Assembly (NCBI RefSeq): GCF_029222965.1
Contig: NZ_JARHUD010000003.1
Location: 1 to 64,000 of the forward strand
Reading direction: 5' to 3'
DNA from: Aquibaculum arenosum
GTDB lineage: Bacteria > Pseudomonadota > Alphaproteobacteria > Kiloniellales > DSM-21159
DNA: 64,000 nt
Part shown: piece after piece, positions 43,522-53,253 of the stretch
How positions within the stretch are numbered: the first letter of the stretch is position 1
Layout of the letters: each line of letters starts with the position of its first letter
Position numbers and translations under genes: made by a program
Notes under the pieces: generated by a model
Database searches by the model: none
Told to the model about the DNA's origin: nothing
The model's input: the letters and a program-made list of their open reading frames with translations, nothing else

Positions 43522-44547
43522 ATGCCGCAATCACCACCCCTCATCCGGGTCAGTCTGCTGGCCCTGCCGGAATCCTATCCCGCCGTGCTCTACTGCCTGC
43601 ACGAACTTCTCGGCTGCGTCGGCCGCACCTGGCAGAGTGTGACCGGCGAGCCCGAAGCCGCGGCCTGCCGCTTTGTGCCTTCCCTGGTTTCCCACAGCGG
43701 CCGGTCGCAGCGCTCGCCGCTCGGCTTGCCCATCGCCGTCGAGGCCGCGCTCGACGAAGGGCCGCCACCCGACATCGTCATCGTCACCGATCTGGGCATG
43801 ACGAACGAGTCTCGCCCGCGCGGGCGCTGGCAGGAAGAGGTCGCTTGGTTGCGCCAAAGGCATGAGGCGGGCGCGGTGATCTGTTCCGTCTGCTCCGGCG
43901 CCCTCTTTCTCGCCGAGGCGGGCCTGCTCGATGAACTTGAGGCCACAACCCACTGGGCCGCAGCGGGCCTCTTTCGTCGTCACTATCCCCAGGTTCGCCT
44001 ACGGGCCGAACGCATCCTCTGTCCCGCGGGCGAGGGGCAGCGGATCGTCACCGCGGGCGGCACCTCTTCCTGGACCGACCTGGCGCTCTATCTGGTGGCC
44101 CGCTTTGCCGGCGAAACCGAGGCTCGGCGCATGGCCCGAATCTTCATCATCGGCGACACCTCGGGCGGACAGCAGCCCTTCGCTGCATTGGCCCGTCCGC
44201 GCCAGCATGAGGACGCCGCCGTCGGCCGGGCCCAGACCTGGATCGCCCTCAACTACACCTGCACGCATCCGGTGACCCGCATGGCGGAGGTGGCCGGCCT
44301 GTCGGAGCGCACCTTCTCGCGCCGCTTTCGCAAGGCAACGGGCTACGCGCCGGTGGACTATGTTCAGGCCCTGCGCCTGGAGGAAGCCAAGCAGATGCTG
44401 GAGAGCAGCAACGCGCCGGTCGACGCGGTGGCGCTGGAAGTCGGCTATGCCGATCCAGCTTTCTTTCGCAGCCTCTTCAAGCGCGCCGTCGGCCTTTCCC
44501 CTGCCCGCTATCGTCAACGCTTTGCCCGTTTTTTCGGGCCGCGATGA
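43522..44547 (+). CDS. GlxA-family AraC-type transcriptional regulator
   Basis: A 341-residue regulator. Residues about 8-190 form a DJ-1/PfpI-like domain with the Cys elbow VICSVCSGALFLAEAGLLDELEATTHW. The C-terminal AraC domain (about 225-335) contains VTRMAEVAGLSERTFSRRFRKATGYAPVDYVQALRLEEAKQML and ALEVGYADPAFFRSLFKRAVGLSPARYRQRF. I favour ATG 43522; TTG 43489 would be upstream. No strong ribosome binding site is seen. It probably controls the divergent methyltransferase or itself. Confidence 0.88.
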   Translation: MPQSPPLIRVSLLALPESYPAVLYCLHELLGCVGRTWQSVTGEPEAAACRFVPSLVSHSGRSQRSPLGLPIAVEAALDEGPPPDIVIVTDLGMTNESRPRGRWQEEVAWLRQRHEAGAVICSVCSGALFLAEAGLLDELEATTHWAAAGLFRRHYPQVRLRAERILCPAGEGQRIVTAGGTSSWTDLALYLVARFAGETEARRMARIFIIGDTSGGQQPFAALARPRQHEDAAVGRAQTWIALNYTCTHPVTRMAEVAGLSERTFSRRFRKATGYAPVDYVQALRLEEAKQMLESSNAPVDAVALEVGYADPAFFRSLFKRAVGLSPARYRQRFARFFGPR

Positions 44548-44803
44548 GTGGGCGGCATGGGCACCTGGAGTTCTGTTTTTGCCAATAGACCGATTGACTC
44601 AAATCGGATTCGCAAAGCGTCCCAATTTAAGTCGCGAATCTGCTCTACACCCGTTATTCAAAGCGCGTTCGCCCAGTTGATCTGAGGGCTGCGCGTTACA
44701 GATACACCGCGATCCGCTCTGGTCGGGACTTGACGTTATGCTGTCGCTTACTAGTTGAATTGGTTCCGGCAGCAATGCCACCACGACAAAGGATAAATGA
44801 TCC

Positions 44804-44980
44804 ATGGGTATCGAAGTCGGCCTGCTTGGCCTCATTCTCCTCGTATTGGTCGTCTACGCCATCATCAAGACCGTCGGCTCCTCCGCCTCGGCCATGGGCA
44901 AGGCGATCTGGATCGTGGTTCTGCTGGTCTTTCCTTTCGTCGGTTTCATCGCCTGGCTGATCTTCGGGCCACGCAGCTGA
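44804..44980 (+). CDS. Small membrane protein with PLDc_N domain
   Basis: A 58-residue protein: two hydrophobic helices, GLLGLILLVLVVYAIIKTV (about 7-25) and WIVVLLVFPFVGFIAWLIFGPRS at the end. The FPFVGFIAWLIFGPR ending matches the PLDc_N family, named for the N-terminus of cardiolipin synthases; free-standing copies are common and uncharacterised. AAAGGA lies about ten bases upstream of ATG 44804. The upstream 256 bases hold no other gene; a TTGACG hexamer near 44730 might be a -35 element but a good -10 is not clear. Confidence 0.75.
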   Translation: MGIEVGLLGLILLVLVVYAIIKTVGSSASAMGKAIWIVVLLVFPFVGFIAWLIFGPRS

Positions 44981-45016
44981 CCTGAGACAGTCACACTACC
45001 GGCTGGGCGGCGGCGT

Positions 45017-45835
45017 TCACTCGCCGCGCTCGCCTTTCAGTTCAGCCACCTCCCGCCGCAGGCTGCGCAGTTCGCGCAGAATAGTCTCGGCGTCGGCGTG
45101 AACCTGTTCACGTTCGGCCTCCATTTCCGCTTGCTGCCCGGCCTGCATGGCATCGACGATGATGCCGATGAAGAGGTTGAGAACGGTAAAGGAGGTCATG
45201 AGGATGAAGGGCACGAAGAAGAGCCAAGCCAGGGGATAGGTCTCCATGACCGGCCGCACGATGCCCATCGACCAGGATTCCAGGGTCATGATCTGGAACA
45301 GCGTGTAGGCCGAGGCACCGATGGTCCCGAACCAGTCCGGGAAGCTGGCGGCGAACAGCTTGGTCGCCATCACCGCAAAGACATAGTAGAGCAGCCCCAG
45401 AAGCGCGACGATCGAACCCATGCCCGGGAGCGCCGCCAGCAATGCGCCCACCACCCGACGCATGGAAGGCACGGCCGAGATAAGGCGCAACACGCGCAGC
45501 ACCCTGAGCGCTCGCAGCACCGAGAGGTTGCCCGTGGCCGGCACCAGGGCGACGGAGACCACGAGAAGATCGAAGAGGTTCCAGGGGTCGCGGTGGAAGC
45601 GGCGGCCGTAAACCAGGATCTTCATGGCCAGTTCCACCACAAAGACCGAGAGGATCAGCTTGTCCAGGGTCTGCAGCAGGCCGCCGGCCGCCGCCATGGC
45701 GCGCTCGCTGGTCTCCAGGCCCAGGGTGACGGCGTTGATGACGATCAAGGCCGTGATCACCTGCTGAAAGCGGCTACTTTCCACCAGGGTCTGCAATCGG
45801 CCGCGCAGACCCTCCTGCTTGTGCGTGTCTTGCAT
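45017..45835 (-). CDS. Bacterial voltage-gated sodium channel (NaChBac/NavMs-like)
   Basis: A 272-residue six-helix channel, one subunit of a homotetramer. The S4 voltage sensor has Arg at 108, 111, 114 and 117 (SVLRALRVLRVLRLI). The selectivity filter MTLESWSMG has E186, the sodium-selective form of NavMs and relatives, followed by IVRPVM. S6 ends FTVLNLFIGIIVDAM, and a C-terminal coiled-coil-like helix (EAEREQVHADAETILRELRSLRREVAEL) closes the channel. ATG 45835 follows GAGAGGGA; an upstream frame adds 14 residues. Role likely in motility, pH or salt sensing. Confidence 0.93.
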   Translation of the reverse strand: MQDTHKQEGLRGRLQTLVESSRFQQVITALIVINAVTLGLETSERAMAAAGGLLQTLDKLILSVFVVELAMKILVYGRRFHRDPWNLFDLLVVSVALVPATGNLSVLRALRVLRVLRLISAVPSMRRVVGALLAALPGMGSIVALLGLLYYVFAVMATKLFAASFPDWFGTIGASAYTLFQIMTLESWSMGIVRPVMETYPLAWLFFVPFILMTSFTVLNLFIGIIVDAMQAGQQAEMEAEREQVHADAETILRELRSLRREVAELKGERGE

Positions 45836-45941
45836 GCTTGTCCCTCTCCCGCTGCTGCGGAGCAGCAGATTGGGCAAGCCGCGGCCGGACGCAAGCGCTA
45901 GATGGTGTCTCGCGCCATCATAAAGCGCGGGAGCCGCTGCC

Positions 45942-46634
45942 TCAGACCATGCGCACGCTCAGGCGATCGATGTCGGCCCAGGTGCAGGTCATGGTCTGAC
46001 CGCGCTCCACCGGCCCCACGCCGTCCGGCGTGCCGGTCATGATCAGGTCCCCCGGCTCCAGGCGCACCAGGCCGGAGAGGTAGGAGACGATCTCCGGCGT
46101 CTTCCAGATCATCAGCGAAATATCGCTGTCCTGTCGGGTCTCGCCGTCCACGGCCAGCGTGATCCGGCCGCTGTCCGGGTGACCGATGCGCGCCGCTGGA
46201 TGAAGGGCCGTGCAGGGCGCAGACTGGTCGAAGCCCTTGGCCATGGCCCAGGGCCGGCGCATCTGTTTGGCCTCGTTCTGCATGTCGCGGCGCGTGAGAT
46301 CGATGCCCAGGCCGTAGCCGAAAACGTGATCCAGCGCCCCCTCCACCGGAATGTCGACGCCTCCCTTCCCGATCGCCACCACCAACTCCAGTTCGAAGTG
46401 CAGGCTGCTGGTGGCCGGCGGATAAGCCACATCGCCGCCTTCCGGCACGATGGCATCGGCCGGCTTGGCAAAGAAGAAGGGCGGTTCGCGCTCCGGATCC
46501 CCGCCCATCTCATGGGCATGGGCCACGTAATTGCGCCCGACGCAGTAGATGCGCCGCACGGGGAAGAACTGCTCGCTGCCCGCAATAGGCAAATTTGGCT
46601 GCGCAGATGGCTCGAAGACGTAGCGTTGGGGCAT
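45942..46634 (-). CDS. Fumarylacetoacetate hydrolase-family protein (fumarylpyruvate hydrolase-like)
   Basis: A 230-residue FAH-family metal hydrolase. It has FFPVRRIYCVGRNYVAHAHEMGGDPEREPPFFFAKPADAIVPEGG near the N-terminus, LHFELELVVAIGKGG with the metal-binding Glu residues, and MTGTPDGVGPVERGQ near the end. The pattern is closest to fumarylpyruvate or related ring-cleavage product hydrolases. ATG 46634 has AGGAG six bases upstream. It stands alone, with no aromatic catabolism genes in the window. Confidence 0.85.
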   Translation of the reverse strand: MPQRYVFEPSAQPNLPIAGSEQFFPVRRIYCVGRNYVAHAHEMGGDPEREPPFFFAKPADAIVPEGGDVAYPPATSSLHFELELVVAIGKGGVDIPVEGALDHVFGYGLGIDLTRRDMQNEAKQMRRPWAMAKGFDQSAPCTALHPAARIGHPDSGRITLAVDGETRQDSDISLMIWKTPEIVSYLSGLVRLEPGDLIMTGTPDGVGPVERGQTMTCTWADIDRLSVRMV

Positions 46635-46848
46635 GACCGACTCCTGAATTGGATGGGCCCGTTTGCGGAGATCCAGCAAACGCGTGAATCTGCTTTCCTC
46701 ATTAAGAGGAGCCCTGTTTTGTGTGTTCAGTCCTACACCTTTCGTTCAGATTGACGGCAACCCGGTCTAACCTTAAAGCACCGTCCCATCCAGGTATCGC
46801 ATCCGGTTTCGCCTGCGTGATTCTACTGAAGATGCACGGAGCCGAGAA

Positions 46849-48102
46849 TCAGGATCGGAAGCGTGTGACGGCAAAGGGCGTTGGGTCGGCAAAAGGCTTC
46901 TCGCCTGTCACCAATTGCGCCAACAACAGACCTGAAACCGGACCCAATGTCAGCCCGTGATGAGCATGCCCGAAACAGAACCAAAGACCTTCCTGGCGCG
47001 GTGCGGGACCAATGATCGGCCGCATGTCGGGCAAGCAGGGTCTGCGCCCGAGCCATGGGTGAGGATCGAGACGCTCACCCAGTGCCGGCAACAAGTGACG
47101 CGCCCGTAGCTCTGCCCTATCGAGTTGGATGGTGTTGGGTGGAGCGTCAGGAGCGGCAAACTCGATCCCCGTCGTGAGCCTTATGCCGCGTGTCATCGGC
47201 GCAAGCACATAGCCCCCCTCCTCATCAAGGATCGGACGGCGCAAGGAGCTGCCATTCTCCAGCCCATAGTGCATGTGATAGCCGCGCTTGGTGATCAGCG
47301 GCACTCGATAGCCTAAACGCGAGGTAAGGTCGGCAGACCATGGCCCCATTGCGACAACTGCCCTTGGTGCCGACGCAGGACCATTCGTCGACTCTACCTG
47401 CCACAGGCCGTTCTCCTGAGAGAGCGTGGCTGCATCACCGCGCAGGAATGTCCCGCCCAACCGAACGAGGGCCGCTGCGTGGGCTTTGAGCAGCGCGCCA
47501 GGGTCAAGGACCGTCCAGGGATCGATCCAGTGAATGGCGGTTTCCACTGCTGTAGAGACACAGGGTTCCAGCGCCACAAGCCTCTCGCGCCCCAGTAAGA
47601 GGCCCGTGACGCTGTGCTTTCGAGCAGCATCGATACGCGCCTGAGCCTCATCGCGAGCCTGAGGAGAAAGAAGAGGCTCTACCCATCCCTCTTTGCGGAT
47701 TAGCGCCTTCGCTTCGGCCACTTCCGCCAGTTCCTCGTGAGCCCGCAGACAGTCTTCGATCAACGGCAGTAGAGCGTCAGCTGAAGCGGACAAGCGGTCT
47801 TGCTGTGAATGCCACCAGTAACGGACAAGCCACAGCGCGATACGCGGCAAGTGCAGCAAGTCGTAGCGCATGTCCGAGCGCCGGTTCCGTGCATACCGCG
47901 CTAGCTTCCAGACCGAGCGCGGAAACGCATAAGGCACAAGCGTGGCGCGCTCCAGCAGGCCGGCATTTCCGAAGCTCGTCTCCTCGCCGGGATCCCGGCG
48001 GTCAACCAAAACGACCTCCATGCCGCGACGCTGGAGGTGCAGCGCAACTGCCGTTCCGACCGCACCGGCGCCCAGCACAAGCGCGTCAACTTGCAGCGCC
48101 AT
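46849..48102 (-). CDS. FAD-dependent oxidoreductase, D-amino acid dehydrogenase-like
   Basis: A 417-residue DadA-like flavoprotein. It starts ALQVDALVLGAGAVGTAVALHLQRRGMEVVLVDRR (FAD binding) and the DRRDPGEETSFGNAGLL segment, characteristic of D-amino acid dehydrogenases. The C-terminal FAD part has MRPIIGPAPRQEGLWFCFGHAHHGLTLGPVSG. It would oxidise D-amino acids to keto acids. It is the last gene of the Dpp-type transporter operon; its start codon overlaps the stop of the upstream ATPase gene by one base (TGATG), implying coupling. Other imino acids could be the substrate. Confidence 0.85.
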   Translation of the reverse strand: MALQVDALVLGAGAVGTAVALHLQRRGMEVVLVDRRDPGEETSFGNAGLLERATLVPYAFPRSVWKLARYARNRRSDMRYDLLHLPRIALWLVRYWWHSQQDRLSASADALLPLIEDCLRAHEELAEVAEAKALIRKEGWVEPLLSPQARDEAQARIDAARKHSVTGLLLGRERLVALEPCVSTAVETAIHWIDPWTVLDPGALLKAHAAALVRLGGTFLRGDAATLSQENGLWQVESTNGPASAPRAVVAMGPWSADLTSRLGYRVPLITKRGYHMHYGLENGSSLRRPILDEEGGYVLAPMTRGIRLTTGIEFAAPDAPPNTIQLDRAELRARHLLPALGERLDPHPWLGRRPCLPDMRPIIGPAPRQEGLWFCFGHAHHGLTLGPVSGLLLAQLVTGEKPFADPTPFAVTRFRS

Positions 48103-48917
48103 CACTTTTGCCCGGCTACTGGTTCCACATCGGCCATCTCCGGGATGACCAGTGCAGAGGCAAGGAGATTCTTCGTGTAGTCGGACTGAGGTCGCGAGAA
48201 GAGTCCGTCGACGTCCGCGATCTCGACAATTTTGCCCGCCTGCATCACGGCCACACGGTCGGCGATGTACTCCACAACGGCCAGATCATGGCTGATGAAG
48301 AGATAGGTCAGGTTCAGCTCAGCACGCAGCTCCATCAGAAGATTCAGGACCTGCGCCTGCACCGAAACGTCAAGCGCCGAGGTGGGCTCATCGCAGATCA
48401 CTACTTCGGGCCGGGAAATCAGCGCCCGTCCTATTGCCACGCGTTGTCTTTGCCCTCCGGACATCTGCGATGGGTAGGCATCGAGCATACGCGCCGGCAT
48501 GCGCAGTAGATCCAGCAACTCGCGCACCCGACGCAGCCGCTCCGCGCGGGAATGCCTCCCCTGAAGGATCAGCGGCATTTCGATGATCTGACGTACCGTT
48601 TTGCGAGGGTTGAGCGAGGAATAGGGATCCTGAAAAATTGGCTGCACCCGCTGGGTGAATTCCCGGCGGGGAAGCTTACGGATACTGCGCCCATCGAACA
48701 GAACATCACCTGCAGTTGGCTTGTCGAGGCCGAGCAGGATGCGTGACAGGGTGCTTTTGCCGGAACCCGATTCCCCTACGAGCGCCAGCACCTCCCCTTT
48801 GTGAAGGTCGAGGCTAACTCCATCCAGTGCATGGAGCAGGCGCGGTTGCGAAAATAGCCCACCACCAAGCTGGAAGACGCGGCTGACGTCGATCAACCGA
48901 AGCATGGCCTCGCTCAC
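48102..48917 (-). CDS. Dipeptide/oligopeptide ABC transporter ATP-binding protein (DppF/OppF-like)
   Basis: A 271-residue ATPase of a peptide importer. Walker A GESGSGKST, the Q-loop, signature MSGGQRQRVAIGRAL and Walker B VVICDEPTSALD are present, followed by the HDLAVVEYIADRVAVM switch. Start is GTG 48917, overlapping the previous stop by four bases. It pairs with the ATPase at 48914-49753 and powers the permeases encoded upstream. Confidence 0.93.
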   Translation of the reverse strand: MSEAMLRLIDVSRVFQLGGGLFSQPRLLHALDGVSLDLHKGEVLALVGESGSGKSTLSRILLGLDKPTAGDVLFDGRSIRKLPRREFTQRVQPIFQDPYSSLNPRKTVRQIIEMPLILQGRHSRAERLRRVRELLDLLRMPARMLDAYPSQMSGGQRQRVAIGRALISRPEVVICDEPTSALDVSVQAQVLNLLMELRAELNLTYLFISHDLAVVEYIADRVAVMQAGKIVEIADVDGLFSRPQSDYTKNLLASALVIPEMADVEPVAGQK

Positions 48918-49753
48918 GCCGACGCCTCCTGTTCAGCGCCAAGCTTGTCCTTGCCCCATCGCTGGCCACGCCGTGGAATGCAGGAGAGCAGCGCGCGCGT
49001 GTAGGGATGACGAGGATGCACGAGGAGTTCGCGCATCGGTCCAGCATCTACAGTTTGTCCAGAGAACATAACTTGCACGCGGTGCGACACGCGGGCGACT
49101 ACGCCAAGGTCATGGCTGATGAAGATCATTGCGAGGCCTCGTTCCCGCTGCAGGTCCGCCAGCAGATCGAGTATCTGTGCCTGCACTGTCACATCGAGCG
49201 CGGTCGTGGGTTCATCGGCGATGAGGAGGTCCGGATCGCACAGGAGCGCGATCGCAATCATCACGCGCTGGCGCAGCCCACCCGAAAGTTGATGGGGATA
49301 CACCTTCATACGCTCGGCAGCGCGCGAGATTCCCACTCGAACCAGCAAATCTACCGCGCGCTCACGAGCTTCGCGACGTCCTGCGCGGCGATGGCGAAGG
49401 TAGGTCTCCGTCATTTGCCTACCGACTGTAAGTACCGGGTTCAGGGCCGTCATTGGCTCCTGAAAAATCATCGCGATGCGGTCACCGCGAAGATCGGCCA
49501 TCTGGCGCTCAGTCCTGTGCAGCAGTTCGATACCGCAAAGCTCCATGGCATCGGCATCGACTTTTATGAAAGAGGGCAGCAGCCTCATCAGGGCGAGGGA
49601 TGAAACCGACTTCCCACATCCTGACTCCCCGACAATGCCTAGCGTTTCTCCTCTGGCCACACTCAAATCGATGCCGCGCACCGCTTCGAGGGGGCCAGTG
49701 GGGGTTGGCACGGTCACGCACAGATTGCGCACGCTGAGGATAGGGCTGCTCAT
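48914..49753 (-). CDS. Dipeptide/oligopeptide ABC transporter ATP-binding protein (DppD/OppD-like)
   Basis: A 279-residue ATPase. It begins with [45 protein letters not shown] (Walker A) and continues with [15 protein letters not shown] and [14 protein letters not shown] (Walker B). The C-terminal extension has the [17 protein letters not shown] motif that in peptide importers holds an iron-sulfur or zinc site region. Both neighbours overlap it by four bases. Confidence 0.93.
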   Translation of the reverse strand: MSSPILSVRNLCVTVPTPTGPLEAVRGIDLSVARGETLGIVGESGCGKSVSSLALMRLLPSFIKVDADAMELCGIELLHRTERQMADLRGDRIAMIFQEPMTALNPVLTVGRQMTETYLRHRRAGRREARERAVDLLVRVGISRAAERMKVYPHQLSGGLRQRVMIAIALLCDPDLLIADEPTTALDVTVQAQILDLLADLQRERGLAMIFISHDLGVVARVSHRVQVMFSGQTVDAGPMRELLVHPRHPYTRALLSCIPRRGQRWGKDKLGAEQEASA

Positions 49754-50661
49754 GCCTTGCCCTCCGGCGCCAGGACGTCGCGAACGCCATCACCTACCAA
49801 ATTAATCCCTAGTACCAACAGGGCAATCGCTGCGCCGGGAAGCGCAATGAGGCGGCTGTCAAAGAAGATCATGCCCTTACCTTCCGCCACCATCAGTCCC
49901 CAAGAGGGAGTCGGCGGCTGCACGCCCAGTCCGAGAAAAGAGAGCGCAGATTCAAGCAGAATAGCATGCGCAATCTCCAACGAGCCGACAACCACCAACG
50001 GCCCCACAAGATTGGGCAGAAGTTCCCCCAAAAGGATGCGTGGCGTGCTGCATCCCATCGCCCGGGCGGCGACGACGAACTCCTGGGATCTCAACTGCAT
50101 CGTCGCTGAACGCACGACAACCGCGAAGCGATCCCAGAGCAGCAGACTGAGCACGGCGACGACGATCCATAGCTTTCCGCCGAACAGGGAAACGGTCGCC
50201 AGCGCCACGAGCACCACCGGCAATGCCAGTCGTACGGAGACGAAGAAAGTCACAACGCTGTCGACTCGACCGCCATAGTAACCGGCGAGCAGCCCGAGAG
50301 CGGCGCCGATCAGACACGAGCCCAGCGCCGCACTGATACCGATCAGGAACGATATGCGCGCACCATAAAGGATACGCGAAAGATAGTCTCGTCCCAGCGC
50401 GTCAGTCCCAAACACGTGCTCCCACGTCCCATTTTCGGACCAGACTGCCGGCAGCAGTCGCTTCGTGAGATCCTGCGCATAGGGATCATGTGGGGCGATG
50501 AAGGGGGCGGCGAGGCCGCACAGCAGCACGATGAAGACGATCAGGCTGCCGATCGCAAGACCCCGATGATTGCGCGCCCGCCGCCACATGAGCTGACTCG
50601 GCGTCGGACGCAAGTCAGCAATTTGATTGCTCAGACCTTGCTCCAGAGACGGTGAGGACAT
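49750..50661 (-). CDS. Peptide ABC transporter permease (DppC-like)
   Basis: A 303-residue permease with an N-terminal membrane helix (ARNHRGLAIGSLIVFIVLLCGLAAPFIAPHDPY) typical of DppC, then the HVFGTDALGRDYLSRILYGARISFLIG motif and a conserved EAA-like loop (VVAARAMGCSTPRILLGELLPNLVGPLVV). It forms the membrane pore with the DppB-like protein. The 3-base gap upstream and 4-base overlap downstream mark an operon. Confidence 0.93.
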   Translation of the reverse strand: MSSPSLEQGLSNQIADLRPTPSQLMWRRARNHRGLAIGSLIVFIVLLCGLAAPFIAPHDPYAQDLTKRLLPAVWSENGTWEHVFGTDALGRDYLSRILYGARISFLIGISAALGSCLIGAALGLLAGYYGGRVDSVVTFFVSVRLALPVVLVALATVSLFGGKLWIVVAVLSLLLWDRFAVVVRSATMQLRSQEFVVAARAMGCSTPRILLGELLPNLVGPLVVVGSLEIAHAILLESALSFLGLGVQPPTPSWGLMVAEGKGMIFFDSRLIALPGAAIALLVLGINLVGDGVRDVLAPEGKA

Positions 50662-50664
50662 TTT

Positions 50665-51582
50665 TCAGTTCATCCTGATGCGCGGATCGAGCCAGGCATT
50701 GATCACGTCGGCCAGGAAGGTGAGCCAAACATAGAGCATGGCGTAGATCAGTATGATTGCCTGGACCGTCGGGAAGTCGTTCCGGCTGATGCTCTCCCAG
50801 GCGAGCATGCCGATGCCGCGAATGCCGAAAACACTTTCGACCACGACTGATCCGCCGAGGATGAAGCCAAACTCTACAGCGGCGACGCTTATCACCGGCA
50901 GGATGGCATTGCGCAGGGCATGGCCGCCGAGTATCTGGACGGGCAACAGGCCCTTGGCCCTTGCAGTTCGAACGTAATCCGAACGCAATGCCTCGATCAT
51001 ACCCGCTCGGCACAGCCGCAGCATTGATGGAGCCGCATAGTATCCGAGCACCAGTGAGGGCAGTATGAAGTGCGCGAAGGTTGCGGAACCCGACACCGGC
51101 AACCAACGCAGTTCAACAGCGAAAAGAGAAATAAGCATCAAGCCGAGCCAGAAGCTGGGCGTGGCCTGTCCAATAGTGCCGATGGTGAGGGCAATGCGAT
51201 CCGCCAGCCGGTTCTGACTCGTAGCGGCGAGGATGCCCAGCGGCACAGCCAGTACAAGGGCAACCAAGATTGCCAGCCCACCGAGCTTAAGCGTTGCCCG
51301 GAAACGTTCGGCAATCAATGAGACGACCGGGGTGCCAAAGTAGTAGCTATCGCCGAAGTCGCCCTGAACAACGTGCAGCAGCCACGAGCCATATTGGACA
51401 ATAATTGGCCGGTCAAAGCCGAACCGGCGACGAATGACCTCCAGGTCTGCTTCCGTCGCGCCCTCTCCGGCAATAGCCAGCGCGGGATCGCCCGCCAGAA
51501 ACATCAGTCCGAAGCAGATGCCGGATACCGCAAAGGCGACCATGATCGCGATTGCGAGACGACTCAGGATGAAGCGCAGCAT
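50665..51582 (-). CDS. Peptide ABC transporter permease (DppB-like)
   Basis: A 305-residue permease of the DppB type with six membrane helices. The N-terminus MLRFILSRLAIAIMVAFAVSGICFGLMFLAGDPA, the GQATPSFWLGLMLI stretch and the EAA-like loop (SDYVRTARAKGLLPVQILGGHALRNAILPV) are diagnostic. ATG 51582 follows a GGGAG site; a start nine residues upstream is less likely. It follows the binding-protein gene by about 100 bases, within which I saw nothing definite. Confidence 0.92.
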   Translation of the reverse strand: MLRFILSRLAIAIMVAFAVSGICFGLMFLAGDPALAIAGEGATEADLEVIRRRFGFDRPIIVQYGSWLLHVVQGDFGDSYYFGTPVVSLIAERFRATLKLGGLAILVALVLAVPLGILAATSQNRLADRIALTIGTIGQATPSFWLGLMLISLFAVELRWLPVSGSATFAHFILPSLVLGYYAAPSMLRLCRAGMIEALRSDYVRTARAKGLLPVQILGGHALRNAILPVISVAAVEFGFILGGSVVVESVFGIRGIGMLAWESISRNDFPTVQAIILIYAMLYVWLTFLADVINAWLDPRIRMN

Positions 51583-51684
51583 CCGCTCCCTCTTTCCGGT
51601 TGATGGCAACGCAATCCTCGACGGGCGGCGGGCAGGAACGGCCGGGCGCGCTACCGCTTGCGCCCGGCTTAGCCCATCAAGTAA

Positions 51685-53223
51685 TCAACGCCAGCTTGCG
51701 GAGTAGAATTTGGGCAGCTCGTCGGCAGAGGGCGTGAAATCGAGCCGACTATCGAAACTATAGTTCTTCGTATAGCTGAAGAGCGGTAGCCAGTAAGCTT
51801 GCTCCGCGATCATTCCCAGTGCCTGGGCGTAAGCCTCCTGGCGTTCCTCCGGATCGGAGGAAAGATCGCCCTTGCGGATGGCGGCTGTAACCTTCTCGTC
51901 ATTGGCCGGATCATCAGGACCGCCGCCGAAGAAGTAGCTGGTGACCGCCGACACGTCGGGGATGGAGGAGGAACCCCAGGTCATGTTGGCAAGCGGCGCA
52001 TTGCCCTGCCGGATCAGGTCGGCGAGTGCGGAGTATTGCATCCATCGCAGGTTGGTGTTTATGCCGACCTTTGCGAGATCACCTGCGATCGCTTCCGTCA
52101 CCTCCCGGTCGCGATAGCCGTAGATGTCGACACTGAAACCCTCTGGGTAGCCAGCAGTCGCGAGGAGCGAGCGGGCCTTCTCTGGATCATAGTCATAGAC
52201 CATGACGTCATCGGTGCATCCGAACTGGATGGGATGACAGGCCGCGTTCACCACTTCGCTGTTTTCGCCCAACAAAAAAGTGGCAATCTGTTCTCGGTCG
52301 ATGGCATGCCCCACCGCGCGCCGGACATTCCGGTCGGTAAAGATGTCAGTACCGCTCGAGCCTTGGAGATCGAAGGTCAGATAGCTGATCCGCATGGTCG
52401 GCGCGTTCACCGTCGTGAGATGCGGGGCTTGCGACAGCGCGTCGCTCTGATCGTTGCTCAAGCCCCATACCCAATCTACTCCGCCGGTCATCAACTCGGC
52501 GATCTGGGTGGAGCCGTCAGAGAGGGTCCGATAGGTCATCGTCTCGATGGCCGGCCTCCCCTTCGGTCCATCGCCGAAATAGTCCTCGTTCGCCGTCATG
52601 ACGATTCGCTCGCCGGCGCTGAAGTCCGTGACCTTGTAGGGGCCGGTACCATTGGGCGGAACCGATGAGTAGCGCTTCTGCCCCCCTGCGCCCTCTTCGG
52701 CAGAGTCGAAGTGGCCGTTCGGAAGGACCGGCAGGACCAGCGCAAGATAGGACTGAACAGCCGGGAACGGCTCATGAAGATTAAGACGGACGGTGTTCTC
52801 GCCGACGGCCTCGGCACTCTTGAGCCATCGGATGTCACCGTAGTTCAAGACCCCGTTGGCCTCGTCAGCAATGAAATTGAAGGTGTAAACCACATCCTCG
52901 GCTCCGAAGCTGCTGCCGTCATGAAAGACGACGTCATCTCGCAGATCGAACTCCAGCGTGACCGCGTCGACCTGTCGAAAGCTCGTTGCCAGCAGAGGCA
53001 GAAACGCCTCGGCTTCCTGGTCCCAGTAGATCAGCCCGTCATAGACATGCTGGGCGAGGACCACGGCTTCCCGAGACGTATCGTAGTAGGTGTCGACCGC
53101 CGTGACTTCCCTATCGGACGCCCAAACGAGGCTGTTGACTTCCGGCGCTGCTGCAGCGGGTAGGGCGAGCGCTCCCAAGAATCCCAGAGCCGCCGTGGCC
53201 CCAAGTGAAAAACGCAATGTCAT
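51685..53223 (-). CDS. Peptide ABC transporter substrate-binding protein (SBP_bac_5)
   Basis: A 512-residue periplasmic binding protein. It has a classic signal peptide (MTLRFSLGATAALGFLGALALPAAAA, cleavage after about residue 26) and the SBP family 5 pattern: LDPHP-like YDTSREAVVLAQHVYDGLIYWDQEAEAFLPLLATSFRQVDAVTLEFDLRDDVVFHDG. It is first in the transporter operon and sets the ligand range; an oligopeptide is likely. AGGGAG is eight bases before ATG 53223. The gene diverges from the IclR regulator. Confidence 0.92.
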   Translation of the reverse strand: MTLRFSLGATAALGFLGALALPAAAAPEVNSLVWASDREVTAVDTYYDTSREAVVLAQHVYDGLIYWDQEAEAFLPLLATSFRQVDAVTLEFDLRDDVVFHDGSSFGAEDVVYTFNFIADEANGVLNYGDIRWLKSAEAVGENTVRLNLHEPFPAVQSYLALVLPVLPNGHFDSAEEGAGGQKRYSSVPPNGTGPYKVTDFSAGERIVMTANEDYFGDGPKGRPAIETMTYRTLSDGSTQIAELMTGGVDWVWGLSNDQSDALSQAPHLTTVNAPTMRISYLTFDLQGSSGTDIFTDRNVRRAVGHAIDREQIATFLLGENSEVVNAACHPIQFGCTDDVMVYDYDPEKARSLLATAGYPEGFSVDIYGYRDREVTEAIAGDLAKVGINTNLRWMQYSALADLIRQGNAPLANMTWGSSSIPDVSAVTSYFFGGGPDDPANDEKVTAAIRKGDLSSDPEERQEAYAQALGMIAEQAYWLPLFSYTKNYSFDSRLDFTPSADELPKFYSASWR

Positions 53224-53253
53224 GATCTGGCTCCCTGCTTAACTCACCGTTTA

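Noticed and set aside
45010-45027. GCGGCG-N6-CGCCGC inverted repeat between the PLDc_N gene and the sodium channel gene
   Set aside because: Only six base pairs, overlaps the channel's stop codon, and no T run follows on either strand.
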